From positions 46,616 through 110,615 of the forward strand of contig NZ_JOBF01000023.1 in assembly GCF_000718635.1 (NCBI RefSeq): a DNA stretch of 64,000 nt. The letters are read 5' to 3'. The notes beneath the pieces were generated by a model. The model searched no databases. It saw only the letters and a program-made list of their open reading frames with translations, and was not told the DNA's origin. Shown one piece after another: positions 42,875 through 50,697 of the stretch. Position 1 is the first letter of the stretch. Every line of letters starts with the position of its first letter. The position numbers were made by a program, and so were the translations under genes. Origin of the DNA: Streptomyces varsoviensis. Lineage in GTDB: Bacteria; Actinomycetota; Actinomycetes; Streptomycetales; Streptomycetaceae.

Positions 42875-43300
42875 TCAGCGCGTCACGTGTGGTTCGTGGG
42901 CGCGGAAGACGTACAGGGCGACCAGGGCCATCGCGCCGCCGAGCACGAGCCCCATCACGACGGACCGCAGTACGGACGGGCCCGTCAGGCTGTAGAGGAA
43001 CCCCATGGCGCAGCCGAAGAGCACGCCGAACGCGAGCCCTCGCGCCTCGGTGGGCAGGGCCGCGCGGTGGCGGACCAGCGCCAGCCCGAGTACGCCGCTG
43101 ACCACGGCCGCCACCAGCGCCAGGAGCGCGGCGCGGCCCCAGGAACTGCCCGTGCTGTGGTCGAGGAAGAGGACGTACAGGCCGTAGACGACGGCAGCGG
43201 TGACCGGCAGGGCCACGCCGGGCGAGACGTGCGGCCGGTGCTGCGCCCCGTGGCGCGGGCGGGCCGCGGTGGCGCCGGGGTGGTGAGCGGGTGTCTGCAT
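42875..43300 (-). CDS. Small multi-helix membrane protein, unknown function
   Basis: A 141-aa protein with a His/Ala-rich hydrophilic start (1-28) and four hydrophobic helices, for example VALPVTAAVVYGLYVLFL and ALLALVAAVVSGVLGLALV. It ends FRAHEPHVTR. No catalytic motif is visible and no family is recognised. The long hydrophobic periodicity and intact frame suggest a real gene. Confidence 0.72.
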   Translation of the reverse strand: MQTPAHHPGATAARPRHGAQHRPHVSPGVALPVTAAVVYGLYVLFLDHSTGSSWGRAALLALVAAVVSGVLGLALVRHRAALPTEARGLAFGVLFGCAMGFLYSLTGPSVLRSVVMGLVLGGAMALVALYVFRAHEPHVTR

Positions 43301-43357
43301 GGCGGGCTCCTTTCCCAGGCCCCTCCTCGCGTCCGTCCCTCCAGGACGAATGTCCTT

Positions 43358-43421
43358 CAGGTGCTCAGGTGCTCGGGTGCTCGGGTGCTCAGGTGCTCGG
43401 GTGTTCAGGTGCTCAAGCGCT
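43358..43421. repeat. Eight 8-bp tandem repeats (CAGGTGCT)
   Basis: The units are CAGGTGCT x2, CGGGTGCT x2, CAGGTGCT, CGGGTGTT, CAGGTGCT and CAAGCGCT. The array is intergenic, between the membrane protein and GNAT genes. The period of 8 is not codon-based. Confidence 0.85.
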
Positions 43422-43505
43422 CATCTCCAGGGCACACCCGCCCGGGGGACCCGTCAACTGGATCAGGGGCGCAGATCAGATCTGATCAGAGCCGGTCGGG
43501 CCCGG

Positions 43506-44060
43506 TCAGAGGGGGCCCTCGGACAGGCCCCGTCCGTCCGCGGAGAGGTCCTTCTCGTACCAGGCCACGTCCCAGTAGCGGCCGAATTTCCGGCCCACCT
43601 CGTGGTACGTGCCGAGCGGCTCGAAGCCGAAGCGCCGGTGCAGCCGGTGCGAGGCCTCGTTCGGCTGGGTGATCCCCGCGTAGGCGCGGTGCACGTCCTC
43701 CCCGGCCAGGGCCTCGAAGAGCGCCTTGTAGAGCAGCGTCCCGACCCCGCGCCCGTCCGCGTCGGCGGCGCAGTAGACGGTGGTCTCGACGGAGGTCGCG
43801 TACGCGGCCTTGGCGCGGAGGGGGCTGCTGGTGGCGTAGCCCAGGATTCGGCCGCCCGGCGACTCCTGCGCAACCAGAAGGCGGTATGGGCCGTCTTCAG
43901 GATGGGAGAGCAGCCAAGGACGGCGCCCCTCCGGTGTGAACGGGGCGGTGTCGAACGTGATCGGCGTCTCACGGACGTAGTGGTTGTAGAGGTCGGTGAG
44001 CGCGTCGAGGTCTGTGACGACGCCCGGTCTGACCTGCACTTCCTGTGGTTCCGACAGCAT
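43506..44060 (-). CDS. GNAT N-acetyltransferase (PAT-like subfamily)
   Basis: A 184-aa acetyl-CoA-dependent transferase. Features are LTDLYNHYVRETPITFDTAP near the N-terminus, the acetyl-CoA loop region DGRGVGTLLYKALFEAL (R/Q-x-x-G-x-G/A type), and NEASHRLHRRFGFEPLGTYH at the end. The pattern is that of the phosphinothricin/methionine-sulfone acetyltransferase subfamily, though substrate cannot be fixed. ATG 44060 has GGGAGGG upstream. It is divergent from hrdD. Confidence 0.9.
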   Translation of the reverse strand: MLSEPQEVQVRPGVVTDLDALTDLYNHYVRETPITFDTAPFTPEGRRPWLLSHPEDGPYRLLVAQESPGGRILGYATSSPLRAKAAYATSVETTVYCAADADGRGVGTLLYKALFEALAGEDVHRAYAGITQPNEASHRLHRRFGFEPLGTYHEVGRKFGRYWDVAWYEKDLSADGRGLSEGPL

Positions 44061-44120
44061 GGGAACCCTCCCTGTGGCGGCACAGGGTACTGCATGATCA
44101 CAAAAATATGAGCGCGGCTT

Positions 44121-44147
44121 GGGAATTCTGTCCGGATTCCAGTCGTT
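44121..44147 (+). promoter_or_regulatory. Sigma-R-type promoter upstream of hrdD
   Basis: GGGAAT at 44121-44126 and GTT at 44145-44147 are separated by exactly 18 bp. This matches the sigma-R consensus GGGAAT-N18-GTT of the Streptomyces disulfide-stress regulon. hrdD is a known sigma-R target in S. coelicolor, which agrees with the downstream gene. Confidence 0.85.
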
Positions 44148-44222
44148 CTTTCCATCGGACGGGGCACCCGGCAGGGAGTTCCGCACCCCATCCCGCGACC
44201 GACTCATCGCAAGGGAGCACGC

Positions 44223-45224
44223 ATGGCAACCCGTGCCGTCGCCCGTCGTCAGACCGCTAGCAATGGTGCTGACGGGGTAAGCAGTGTTCGCGCTGTAGGC
44301 GGAGAGATCGCCGACCGCGACCTGGTCGGCATGTACCTCGACGAGATAGCGCGTACGCCCCTGCTCGACGCCGCAAAGGAAGTCGAGCTGTCCCAGACCA
44401 TCGAGGCGGGCGTCTACGCCCAGCAGATCCTGGACGGCCAGATCGAAGAGGACAGCGCCGTCAAGGCGGAGCGCGCCGAGCTTGAGGCCATCGCCGCCGA
44501 GGGCGCCCGCGCCAAGGACGTCTTCATCAAGTCCAACCTGCGCCTCGTCGTCGCCGTCGCCCGCCGGTATCCGCGCAGCGGCCTGCCCCTGCTGGACCTG
44601 ATCCAGGAGGGCAACGCCGGCCTGGTCCGCGCGGTCGAGAAGTTCGACTACGCGAAGGGCTTCAAGTTCTCCACGTACGCGACGTGGTGGATCCGCCAGG
44701 CCATCACGCGGTCCATCGCCGACCAGTCCCGTACGATCCGGCTGCCCGTGCACCTCGTCGAGGAGCTGGGCCGGATCCGGCGCGTACAGCGCGAGTTCAA
44801 CCGGGAGAACGGCCGCGACCCCGAGCACGCGGAGATCGCCGCCGAGCTCGGCACGAAGCCGGAGCGCGTCTCGGACGTGCTCGACTGGGCCCGCGACCCG
44901 GTCAGCCTGAACATGTCGGTGGACGACGAGGGCGAGACCCAGTTCGGCGACCTGCTGGAGGACACCTCCGCGGTCTCGCCGGAGCAGTCCGTGCTGACGC
45001 TGCTGCGCAGCGAGGAGCTGGAAGACCTCATCGGCCGGCTCGACCACCGCACCGCCTCCATCATCAAGGCGCGGTACGGCATCGAGGACGGGCGCGAGCG
45101 CACGCTCACCGAGGTCGGCAAGCAGCACGGCCTGACGCGCGAGCGCATCCGGCAGATCGAGAAGCACGCGCTGCTGGAGCTGAAGAAGATGGCCCGCGAC
45201 ACCGGCTTCGACGCGGCGGCGTAA
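44223..45224 (+). CDS. hrdD: Principal-like RNA polymerase sigma factor HrdD
   Basis: A group 2 sigma-70 factor, 333 aa, non-essential paralogue of HrdB. It starts MATRAVARRQ and shows region 1.2 (DLVGMYLDEIARTPLL), region 2 (FIKSNLRLVVAVARRY and TYATWWIRQAITR), region 3 (RRVQREFNRENGRDP) and region 4 (LTRERIRQIEKHALLELKKM). Length and the end TGFDAAA match HrdD. The sigma-R promoter 76 bp upstream means oxidative induction is likely. A U-tract hairpin terminates it at 45300-45343. Confidence 0.93.
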   Translation: MATRAVARRQTASNGADGVSSVRAVGGEIADRDLVGMYLDEIARTPLLDAAKEVELSQTIEAGVYAQQILDGQIEEDSAVKAERAELEAIAAEGARAKDVFIKSNLRLVVAVARRYPRSGLPLLDLIQEGNAGLVRAVEKFDYAKGFKFSTYATWWIRQAITRSIADQSRTIRLPVHLVEELGRIRRVQREFNRENGRDPEHAEIAAELGTKPERVSDVLDWARDPVSLNMSVDDEGETQFGDLLEDTSAVSPEQSVLTLLRSEELEDLIGRLDHRTASIIKARYGIEDGRERTLTEVGKQHGLTRERIRQIEKHALLELKKMARDTGFDAAA

Positions 45225-45299
45225 CGGGCCGCTGCGCCGCGGTCGGCCCGCCGCGCGAGCCCACCACTGGCCGGCCCAGGCGCGGCCGGCCCCATGAAC

Positions 45300-45343
45300 G
45301 AGCCCCGGTGCCCTCCCCCCCCTGCGCCGGGGCTCCCCTTTTT
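45300..45343 (+). terminator. Terminator after hrdD
   Basis: GAGCCCCGG pairs with CCGGGGCTC, with an 18-base C-rich loop, and is followed by CCCTTTTT. The T-tract follows the stem on the plus strand. Confidence 0.82.
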
Positions 45344-45358
45344 CTCCGGATTCGTACC

Positions 45359-45412
45359 GGTCTGTTCGGTCTGTTCGGTCTGTTCAGTCTGTTAGGTCTG
45401 TTCGGTCTGTTA
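45359..45412. repeat. Six 9-bp tandem repeats (GGTCTGTTC)
   Basis: GGTCTGTTC occurs three times, then AGTCTGTTA, GGTCTGTTC and GGTCTGTTA. The array abuts the 3' end of the WYL regulator. The period of 9 keeps the reading frame; it was probably formed by slippage. Confidence 0.85.
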
Positions 45413-46405
45413 GGTCGCACTCATATCGGCGCTGACGCCGACGCCTACGCCGATGCCCACGGCGCGGTTGATCCGTGCGCCCAGCTCGCGCAGCAGCTCG
45501 ACCAGTTCCCGCGGCTCGTGCACCTCGAAGTCGCAGCCGAGCAGCGTCAGCCGCAGCGCGAGCCATTCCAGCTCGGCGTCATGGGTGCGCAGCAGAGCGC
45601 TGTGCTCGTCGATCGGGGTGAGGCGGAACGACTCCGGCAGCCGCCCCGCCAGCGCCTCGACGGGCTCGTACACCGTCACCGACGCCTCGATGCCCTGGCG
45701 TACCCCCGCCAGCGAACGGGCGACGAACGCGGCGGCGTCGGCGGCCGGCAGCTCGCGCGGCGCGAACCGGGCGCCCGTCGCCCGCGGGTCCCGCAGCCGG
45801 TCGACGCGGAAGGTGCGCCAGTCCGTACGGTCGGTGTCGTACGCGACGAGGTACCAGCGGCGCCCGGTGCACACCAGCCGGTACGGCTCGACGTGCCGCT
45901 TCGTCTCGGCCCCGTCGACCGCCCGGTAGCCGAACCGCAGCCGCTCCTGGTTCATCGCCGCCGCGGCCATGACGGCCAGGGACCGCGGGTCGACGGCCGA
46001 GCCGTGCTCGGGGGCGAGCGCCACGGTCGCCCCCTGGAGCGTGCCGACGCGATGGCGCAGCCGGGCGGGCAGCACCTGCTCCAGCTTGGCCAGGGCCCGT
46101 ACGGACGCCTCCTCGATCCCCTCGACGGCATGGCTCGCGGCCGTACGCAGCCCCACCGCGATGGCCACCGCCTCCTCGTCGTCGAGGACGAGGGGCGGCA
46201 TCGCGGCCCCGGCGACCAGCCGGTAGCCGCCGACCGAGCCCAGCGTGGCCTGGACCGGGTAGCCCAGTTCGCGCAGCCGGTCGACGTCGCGGCGGATGGT
46301 GCGCACGCTCACCCGGAGCCGTTCGGCGAGCTCGCTGCCCGGCCACTCCCGCGGCGTCTGGAGCAGCGAGAGCAGGTTCAGCAGGCGGCCAGGGGTGTCG
46401 GTCAT
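45410..46405 (-). CDS. YafY/WYL-domain transcriptional regulator
   Basis: A 331-aa regulator. The N-terminal HTH_11 winged helix (GSELAERLRVSVRTIRRDVDRLRELGYPV) leads to a WYL domain (about 140-200) with RRWYLVAYDTDRTDWRTFRVDR, then a WCX-type C-terminus. WYL domains bind ligands such as nucleotides or ssDNA; no target can be inferred. ATG 46405 is the likely start. The region upstream carries CACGGAG repeats. Confidence 0.9.
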   Translation of the reverse strand: MTDTPGRLLNLLSLLQTPREWPGSELAERLRVSVRTIRRDVDRLRELGYPVQATLGSVGGYRLVAGAAMPPLVLDDEEAVAIAVGLRTAASHAVEGIEEASVRALAKLEQVLPARLRHRVGTLQGATVALAPEHGSAVDPRSLAVMAAAAMNQERLRFGYRAVDGAETKRHVEPYRLVCTGRRWYLVAYDTDRTDWRTFRVDRLRDPRATGARFAPRELPAADAAAFVARSLAGVRQGIEASVTVYEPVEALAGRLPESFRLTPIDEHSALLRTHDAELEWLALRLTLLGCDFEVHEPRELVELLRELGARINRAVGIGVGVGVSADMSAT

Positions 46406-46472
46406 GACGCCCAGCATGCCTGGCAATGCGGACAGCCGGTGACCTAGGCGGCGCCGGGAACGGAACGGCCGC

Positions 46473-46533
46473 ACGGAGCACGGAGCACGGAGCGCGGAGC
46501 CGCACGGAGCACGGAGCCGCACGGAGCCGCACG
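46473..46533. repeat. CACGGAG/GCCGCACGGAG short repeats
   Basis: A run of CACGGAG units with GCCGCACGGAGC variants fills the gap between the WYL regulator start and the 3' end of the VWA gene. Confidence 0.7.
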
Positions 46534-46560
46534 GGCCGGCGCTCGGCGGCGGCCGGGTGG

Positions 46561-46624
46561 TCAGCGAACGATGCCGACGCCCGTGGCGGCGGTCAGCGAA
46601 TGATGCCGGCGTCCGTGGCGGCGG
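46561..46624. repeat. 32-bp tandem duplication of the VWA gene 3' end
   Basis: Two adjacent 32-bp units (46561-46592 and 46593-46624) differ at three positions. The second contains the VWA stop codon and its last codons. The first repeats the same stretch beyond the stop, so a copy of the C-terminal coding segment (AATDAGIIR-like) follows the gene. Confidence 0.85.
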
Positions 46625-47441
46625 TCAGCCAGGTGGAGAACTCCCGCGTGAGCTGGTGGTACAGCTCGCTGTCCGAGAGCGAGCGCGGGTTCCTGCCGGC
46701 GGCGAAGAAGCCCGCGTTGTCGATGACGCGCCTGGTCGGTACGGGCAGCTCGTCCAGGCGGCGCAGGAAGGCGAACTGCTTGTCCTCGGGGTCCCCGAAC
46801 GCCACGAACTGCCAGAAGATCGGCAGCTTCGCCGCCGTGCACAGCACGTGTTCGGCGGCGGCGCGGGAGCTGGGGCCGCCGTCGGTCTGGAAGACGACGA
46901 AGGCGGGGTCCGTGGCCCCGGATTCGGCGTAGTGGTCGATGACGGCCTGCATGGCCAGGTGGTAGTTGGTGCGGCCCATGTGCCCGTAGCCGTCGTGCAG
47001 CGCGTTGACGCGTCCCTCGTAGTCGTCCAGGCCGAGTTCGGCTATGCCGTCGACCTCGGTGGAGAAGAACACCACCGGTACGGTGCCGTCGTCGTCGAGG
47101 TTCGCGGACAGGCCCAGCGCCCGCTCGGCGAGGTGCTGCACGCTGCCGTCCTTGTAGTAGCCGCGCATGCTGCCGGAGCGGTCGAGGACGAGATAGACCG
47201 CGGCCCGCCGGCCCGCCATCCCGGCCTTCTCCAGGGAGATGCGGGCGGACTTGTAGAGGTCGAGCAGCTTGGGCGCCGCGGCCTGCACCTTCGTCAGATC
47301 GATCGCGGGAGCGGGGGCGGGTGCGGAGGCAGAGGCAGAGGCAGAGGCGGGCGGGGACGTGGGCGTGGGGGCGGGTGTCGCGCGACGCTTGGTGTAGTCG
47401 ATCCTGGGCGCGGCGGGGCGCTTGGTGTAGTCGATGGTCAT
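46593..47441 (-). CDS. VWA-domain protein (TerF-like)
   Basis: A 282-aa protein. Two DYTKR motifs lie at the N-terminus (MTIDYTKRPAAPRIDYTKRR), then a Ser/Ala/Pro linker, then a von Willebrand A domain (about 80-275) with MIDAS motif DRSGSMRGYYKD and VVFQTDGGPSS. These resemble TerF/TerD-linked tellurium-resistance and stress proteins that bind metal ions. It starts ATG 47441. Its 3' end has been tandemly duplicated by 32 bp. Confidence 0.87.
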   Translation of the reverse strand: MTIDYTKRPAAPRIDYTKRRATPAPTPTSPPASASASASAPAPAPAIDLTKVQAAAPKLLDLYKSARISLEKAGMAGRRAAVYLVLDRSGSMRGYYKDGSVQHLAERALGLSANLDDDGTVPVVFFSTEVDGIAELGLDDYEGRVNALHDGYGHMGRTNYHLAMQAVIDHYAESGATDPAFVVFQTDGGPSSRAAAEHVLCTAAKLPIFWQFVAFGDPEDKQFAFLRRLDELPVPTRRVIDNAGFFAAGRNPRSLSDSELYHQLTREFSTWLTAATDAGIIR

Positions 47442-47630
47442 GAGACTCCCCTTGGGCGTGCTGCGGACGAATCACCCGCTGCGGGCACGTTACGTCCAAC
47501 TCGTACGGCCCGTGGGCGCGGTGGCACGTACGGTCGCGCGACGGCGGGCGACAGCGCGGCGCTCGTCCGGTGGCGATTCCGGTCCCCTGGGGCCCTCCCG
47601 AAAGTCCTGGGGCTGGTGTTAACTGGCGAT

Positions 47631-47969
47631 ATGTTCGCCGCTGACGCGCTTCCTCAGCAGATCGGCCTGGCCGTGCTGCTCGCCGCCATCGTCTTCCTGG
47701 TGGTGGGGCTGGTCCGTAACGCACGGCGGGGCACCATGTCGCCGCTGCCCTGGGCGAGTCCGAGCCAGGCCGGGGAGACACCACCGGCCGAGCGGTCGCC
47801 GACGTCCGCGACGCCTGCCGACCCCGCGGTGCCCGCCGATACCGCGCAGTCCACGCCCTCCGCGGCGTCCGCGGCTCCGCCTCCGAGGGAGAGCGTGGAG
47901 CTGACGCCCGCCGAACGCGAGGCGTTCGCCGGTCTCGTACGCCAGTGGAAGACCCCCTTCCAGCGCTGA
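47631..47969 (+). CDS. Small membrane protein with one TM helix, unknown
   Basis: A 112-aa protein. A TM helix (IGLAVLLAAIVFLVVGLV) at residues about 10-28 is followed by a Pro/Ala/Ser-rich disordered region and a conserved-looking tail LTPAEREAFAGLVRQWKTPF. ATG 47631 lies 10 bp after GTTAAC with no strong Shine-Dalgarno. It is likely membrane-anchored with a cytoplasmic tail. A perfect 18-bp hairpin lies downstream. Confidence 0.7.
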   Translation: MFAADALPQQIGLAVLLAAIVFLVVGLVRNARRGTMSPLPWASPSQAGETPPAERSPTSATPADPAVPADTAQSTPSAASAAPPPRESVELTPAEREAFAGLVRQWKTPFQR

Positions 47970-48051
47970 CCACGACGTCGGCGTTCGCCGAGCCCTGAGC
48001 CTGAGCCCCGGTCCCTGATCCCTGATCCCATAGTTCTGAGCCCCGAGCCCC

Positions 48052-48090
48052 GAGCCCCGGGCCGCCTGTCCGACAGGCGGCCCGGGGCTC
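48052..48090 (+). terminator. Strong terminator hairpin
   Basis: A perfect 18-bp stem (GAGCCCCGGGCCGCCTGT with its complement) around a CCG loop. Upstream GAGCCCC units are repeated. It separates the small membrane gene from the YtrA operon. Confidence 0.85.
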
Positions 48091-48145
48091 GTCGCATTCC
48101 GCCGATGACGGGATTTGACGAGGTCGGCCCCTATCAGCATCATTC

Positions 48146-48161
48146 CACTAACAGGTTAGTG
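48146..48161. promoter_or_regulatory. YtrA-type GntR operator palindrome
   Basis: CACTAACAGGTTAGTG has perfect 7-bp arms (CACTAAC/GTTAGTG) around a 2-bp AG. It lies 62 bp before the GntR start. YtrA-family GntR proteins control their own ABC operons, so this is the expected autoregulatory site. Confidence 0.82.
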
Positions 48162-48223
48162 AAACGGTGTTGAAGTAGCGCGGCACGAGCGGCGTGATGG
48201 TCAGGAGAGGCGAGGCGGGACCC

Positions 48224-48727
48224 ATGCAGACGATCGCGTTCCGCATCGACCGGCACAGCGGCGTCGCCGCCTACCAGCAACTCGTCCACCAGGTACGGCA
48301 AGCGCTGCGGCTCGGCACGCTGGAGCCCGGCGACCGGCTGCCGACCACCAAGGAGGTGGTCGCCGACCTCGCGATCAACCCCCACACCGTGCTCAAGGCC
48401 TACCGCGAACTGGAACGCGAGGGCCTGGTCGAACCCCGCCCCGGCCGGGGCACGTTCATCACGCGCTCCCTCGCCCGCCCCGAGGCCGCGGCCGGCGCCC
48501 CGCTCCGCACCGAACTCACCGGCTGGGTCTCCCGGGCCCACGCGACCGGCCTCGACCGCGACGACATCGCCGCGATGACCGAGGCCGCCCTGGACGAGAG
48601 CTACGGCCCGCGCCCGCTCCCACCCGTGCCTGTATCCCTGGCAGGCGCGAGAAGCACCCCCCACTCGCACCCCCACCGGCACTCGCACCCCCACCCGCAC
48701 CCGGCGTCTTCGGAGGCAGACACGTGA
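48224..48727 (+). CDS. YtrA-subfamily GntR regulator with His-rich tail
   Basis: A 167-aa regulator. The winged helix (YQQLVHQVRQALRLGTLEPGDRLPTTKEVV, continuing to INPHTVLKAYRELEREGLV) and short C-terminus mark the YtrA subfamily. The end is a Pro/His-rich tail (HSHPHRHSHPHPHP) that could bind metal ions. It overlaps the ABC ATPase start (ATGA region) and has a perfect palindrome upstream. ATG 48224 is preferred over 48194. Confidence 0.9.
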   Translation: MQTIAFRIDRHSGVAAYQQLVHQVRQALRLGTLEPGDRLPTTKEVVADLAINPHTVLKAYRELEREGLVEPRPGRGTFITRSLARPEAAAGAPLRTELTGWVSRAHATGLDRDDIAAMTEAALDESYGPRPLPPVPVSLAGARSTPHSHPHRHSHPHPHPASSEADT

Positions 48728-49650
48728 CCGATCCGACCGCCCCCATGGCGCTACGGGCGACCCGGCTCGGCCGGAGGTTCCGGAGCGGCTGGGCGCTGCG
48801 CGACTGCGAATTCGAGCTGCCCGCGGGCCGCGTCACCGCCCTGGTCGGCCCCAACGGCGCGGGCAAGAGCACACTGCTCCACCTCGCGACCGACCTGCTC
48901 CGCCCCACCACCGGCGAACTGCGGATCTTCGGCGCGGCCCCGGGCACCGCCGAGGCCCGCGACCGCACGGCCTTCCTCGCCCAGGACAAGCCGCTCTACC
49001 CGCGCTTCACCGTCGCCGACACGCTCCGCTTCGGCCGCGAGTTCAACCGCACCTGGGACCAGGCCACCGCCGAACGCATCGTCCGCGCGGGCGGCATCGA
49101 CCTCCCCACCCAGGTCGGCACCCTCTCGCAGGGCCAGTGCACCCGCATCGCCCTGGCCCTCGCCCTCGGCAAACGCCCCGAACTGCTGCTGCTCGACGAA
49201 CCCCTCGCCGACCTCGACCCGCTCGTCCGCCACGAGGTCATGGGCCTGCTGATGGCCGAGGCCGCCGAACGCGGCATCACCGTCGTCATGTCCTCGCACG
49301 TCCTCTCCGAACTGGAGAACGTCTGCGACTACGTGCTCCTCCTCAAGCACGGCGGCGTCCGGCTCGTGGGCGACACCCAGGAACTCCGCGAGACCCACGC
49401 CCTGATCACCGGCCGCGCCGACGACGGCGCGGACGACGGACTGCCGCCCGAAGTGGACCGGGCCACGGTCGTGGAGACCGCCCTCACCGGCCGCCAGGTG
49501 ACGGCCCTGGTCCGGGAACCCGACCTCGTCGACCGGCGGTGGCTCACCGAAACCCCCTCCCTCGAAGACCTGCTGCTCGGCTACCTCCGCTCCGACGCCC
49601 GGCCCGCACCGCGCCCCGCCCACGGCGGCCCGGCCGAGGAGGCGGCATGA
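48724..49650 (+). CDS. ABC transporter ATP-binding protein (YtrA-type operon)
   Basis: A 308-aa ATPase. Walker A GPNGAGKSTLL, signature TLSQGQCTRIA (SQGQ replaces the usual SGGQ), Walker B LLLLDEPLADLDP and a switch His in MSSHVLSELE. GTG 48724 overlaps the GntR stop. The partner permease follows with an ATGA overlap. YtrA-type operons often respond to cell-envelope antibiotics; the substrate is not known. Confidence 0.92.
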   Translation: MTDPTAPMALRATRLGRRFRSGWALRDCEFELPAGRVTALVGPNGAGKSTLLHLATDLLRPTTGELRIFGAAPGTAEARDRTAFLAQDKPLYPRFTVADTLRFGREFNRTWDQATAERIVRAGGIDLPTQVGTLSQGQCTRIALALALGKRPELLLLDEPLADLDPLVRHEVMGLLMAEAAERGITVVMSSHVLSELENVCDYVLLLKHGGVRLVGDTQELRETHALITGRADDGADDGLPPEVDRATVVETALTGRQVTALVREPDLVDRRWLTETPSLEDLLLGYLRSDARPAPRPAHGGPAEEAA

Positions 49651-50597
49651 GGGGAGCCCACTGGCTCGCCTGGCGTCAGCAGCGGACCCTGATCCTCGTC
49701 GCGACCCTCTCCCTCCTCGCCTGCACGGCCTATGTCTGGTTCCGGCGGACGGAGATGCTCTCCTTCATCGCCGAGCACCACATCACCGTCTGCAAGGGCT
49801 GGAACGGCCCCTGCGGCAGCCTCTTCACCGAGCGGCTGCTGCGCGACAACGGCGACCCCATCCGCGCGCTCGCCACCCTGAGCATGGCCTTCCCGGCGCT
49901 CATCGGCGCCTTCTGGGGCGCCCCGCTGATCGGCCGCGAACTGGAGAGCGGCACCTTCAAACTCGCGCTCACCCAGGGCATCACCCCCCTCCGCTGGTTC
50001 GCCGCCCGCTTCGGCCTCGCCGTTCTGTACGCCCTCCTCGGCTCCACCCTCCTCGCCGCCCTTGTCGCCTGGTGGTGGGCGCCGATCTCCAACATGCTCG
50101 ACGGCCCGTACTGGTACGACGGCTACATCTTCAACGCCACCGGCCCCGCCGCCCTCGCCTGCGCCCTCTTCGGTCTCGCGGCCGGTACCGCGGCCGGCCT
50201 GCTGACCCGCCGCCTGCTGCCCGCCATGGGGATCGCCATGGCCTCCGTCGCCGCGGTCCGCCTCGCCCTCACCTTCGTCCGCTCCGACTGGCTGCCGCCC
50301 ACGGTCCGCGTCACCCCCGGCATCGTGCCGAAGATCCGGGTCGGCAGCGCCTGGTCCACCGGCAAGTTCGGCTACATCAAGCCGTCCGGCGCGGAGGAGG
50401 GGGTCATGAACTGCCCCTTCTCCGGAGCCGAACTGAAGCGCTGCATGGCCGAACACGGCTACGTGGCCCGCTTCCACAAGGTGCACCCCAGCAGCGACTT
50501 CTGGCCCCTCCAGTGGATCGAGACGGCCATCCTGCTGAGCCTCGCGATCACGCTGACCGCGCTCACCGTCCACTGGCTCCGCACCCGGCACGTGTGA
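49647..50597 (+). CDS. ABC transporter permease (YtrA-type operon)
   Basis: A 316-aa membrane subunit with about six hydrophobic segments, for example TLILVATLSLLACTAYVWF near the start and TAILLSLAITLTALTVHWL at the end. The extracytoplasmic segments contain Cys pairs (CKGWNGPC near residue 49 and later MNCPFSGAELKRC). It overlaps the ATPase stop by ATGA. It functions with the preceding ATPase under GntR control. Confidence 0.9.
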   Translation: MRGAHWLAWRQQRTLILVATLSLLACTAYVWFRRTEMLSFIAEHHITVCKGWNGPCGSLFTERLLRDNGDPIRALATLSMAFPALIGAFWGAPLIGRELESGTFKLALTQGITPLRWFAARFGLAVLYALLGSTLLAALVAWWWAPISNMLDGPYWYDGYIFNATGPAALACALFGLAAGTAAGLLTRRLLPAMGIAMASVAAVRLALTFVRSDWLPPTVRVTPGIVPKIRVGSAWSTGKFGYIKPSGAEEGVMNCPFSGAELKRCMAEHGYVARFHKVHPSSDFWPLQWIETAILLSLAITLTALTVHWLRTRHV

Positions 50598-50697
50598 CAA
50601 CCGCCCCTCTTCGCCGGAACTCAACAGCCCTTCCCTCTCGGCCCCTCCCGCCCTTCCCTCCCGACCACCCCCACCGTCCCCTTACGGAGGTCCGACT

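Noticed and set aside
43358..43421. Possible CRISPR array (regular short repeats)
   Set aside because: The unit is 8 bp with no spacers and no cas genes nearby; it is a simple tandem repeat.
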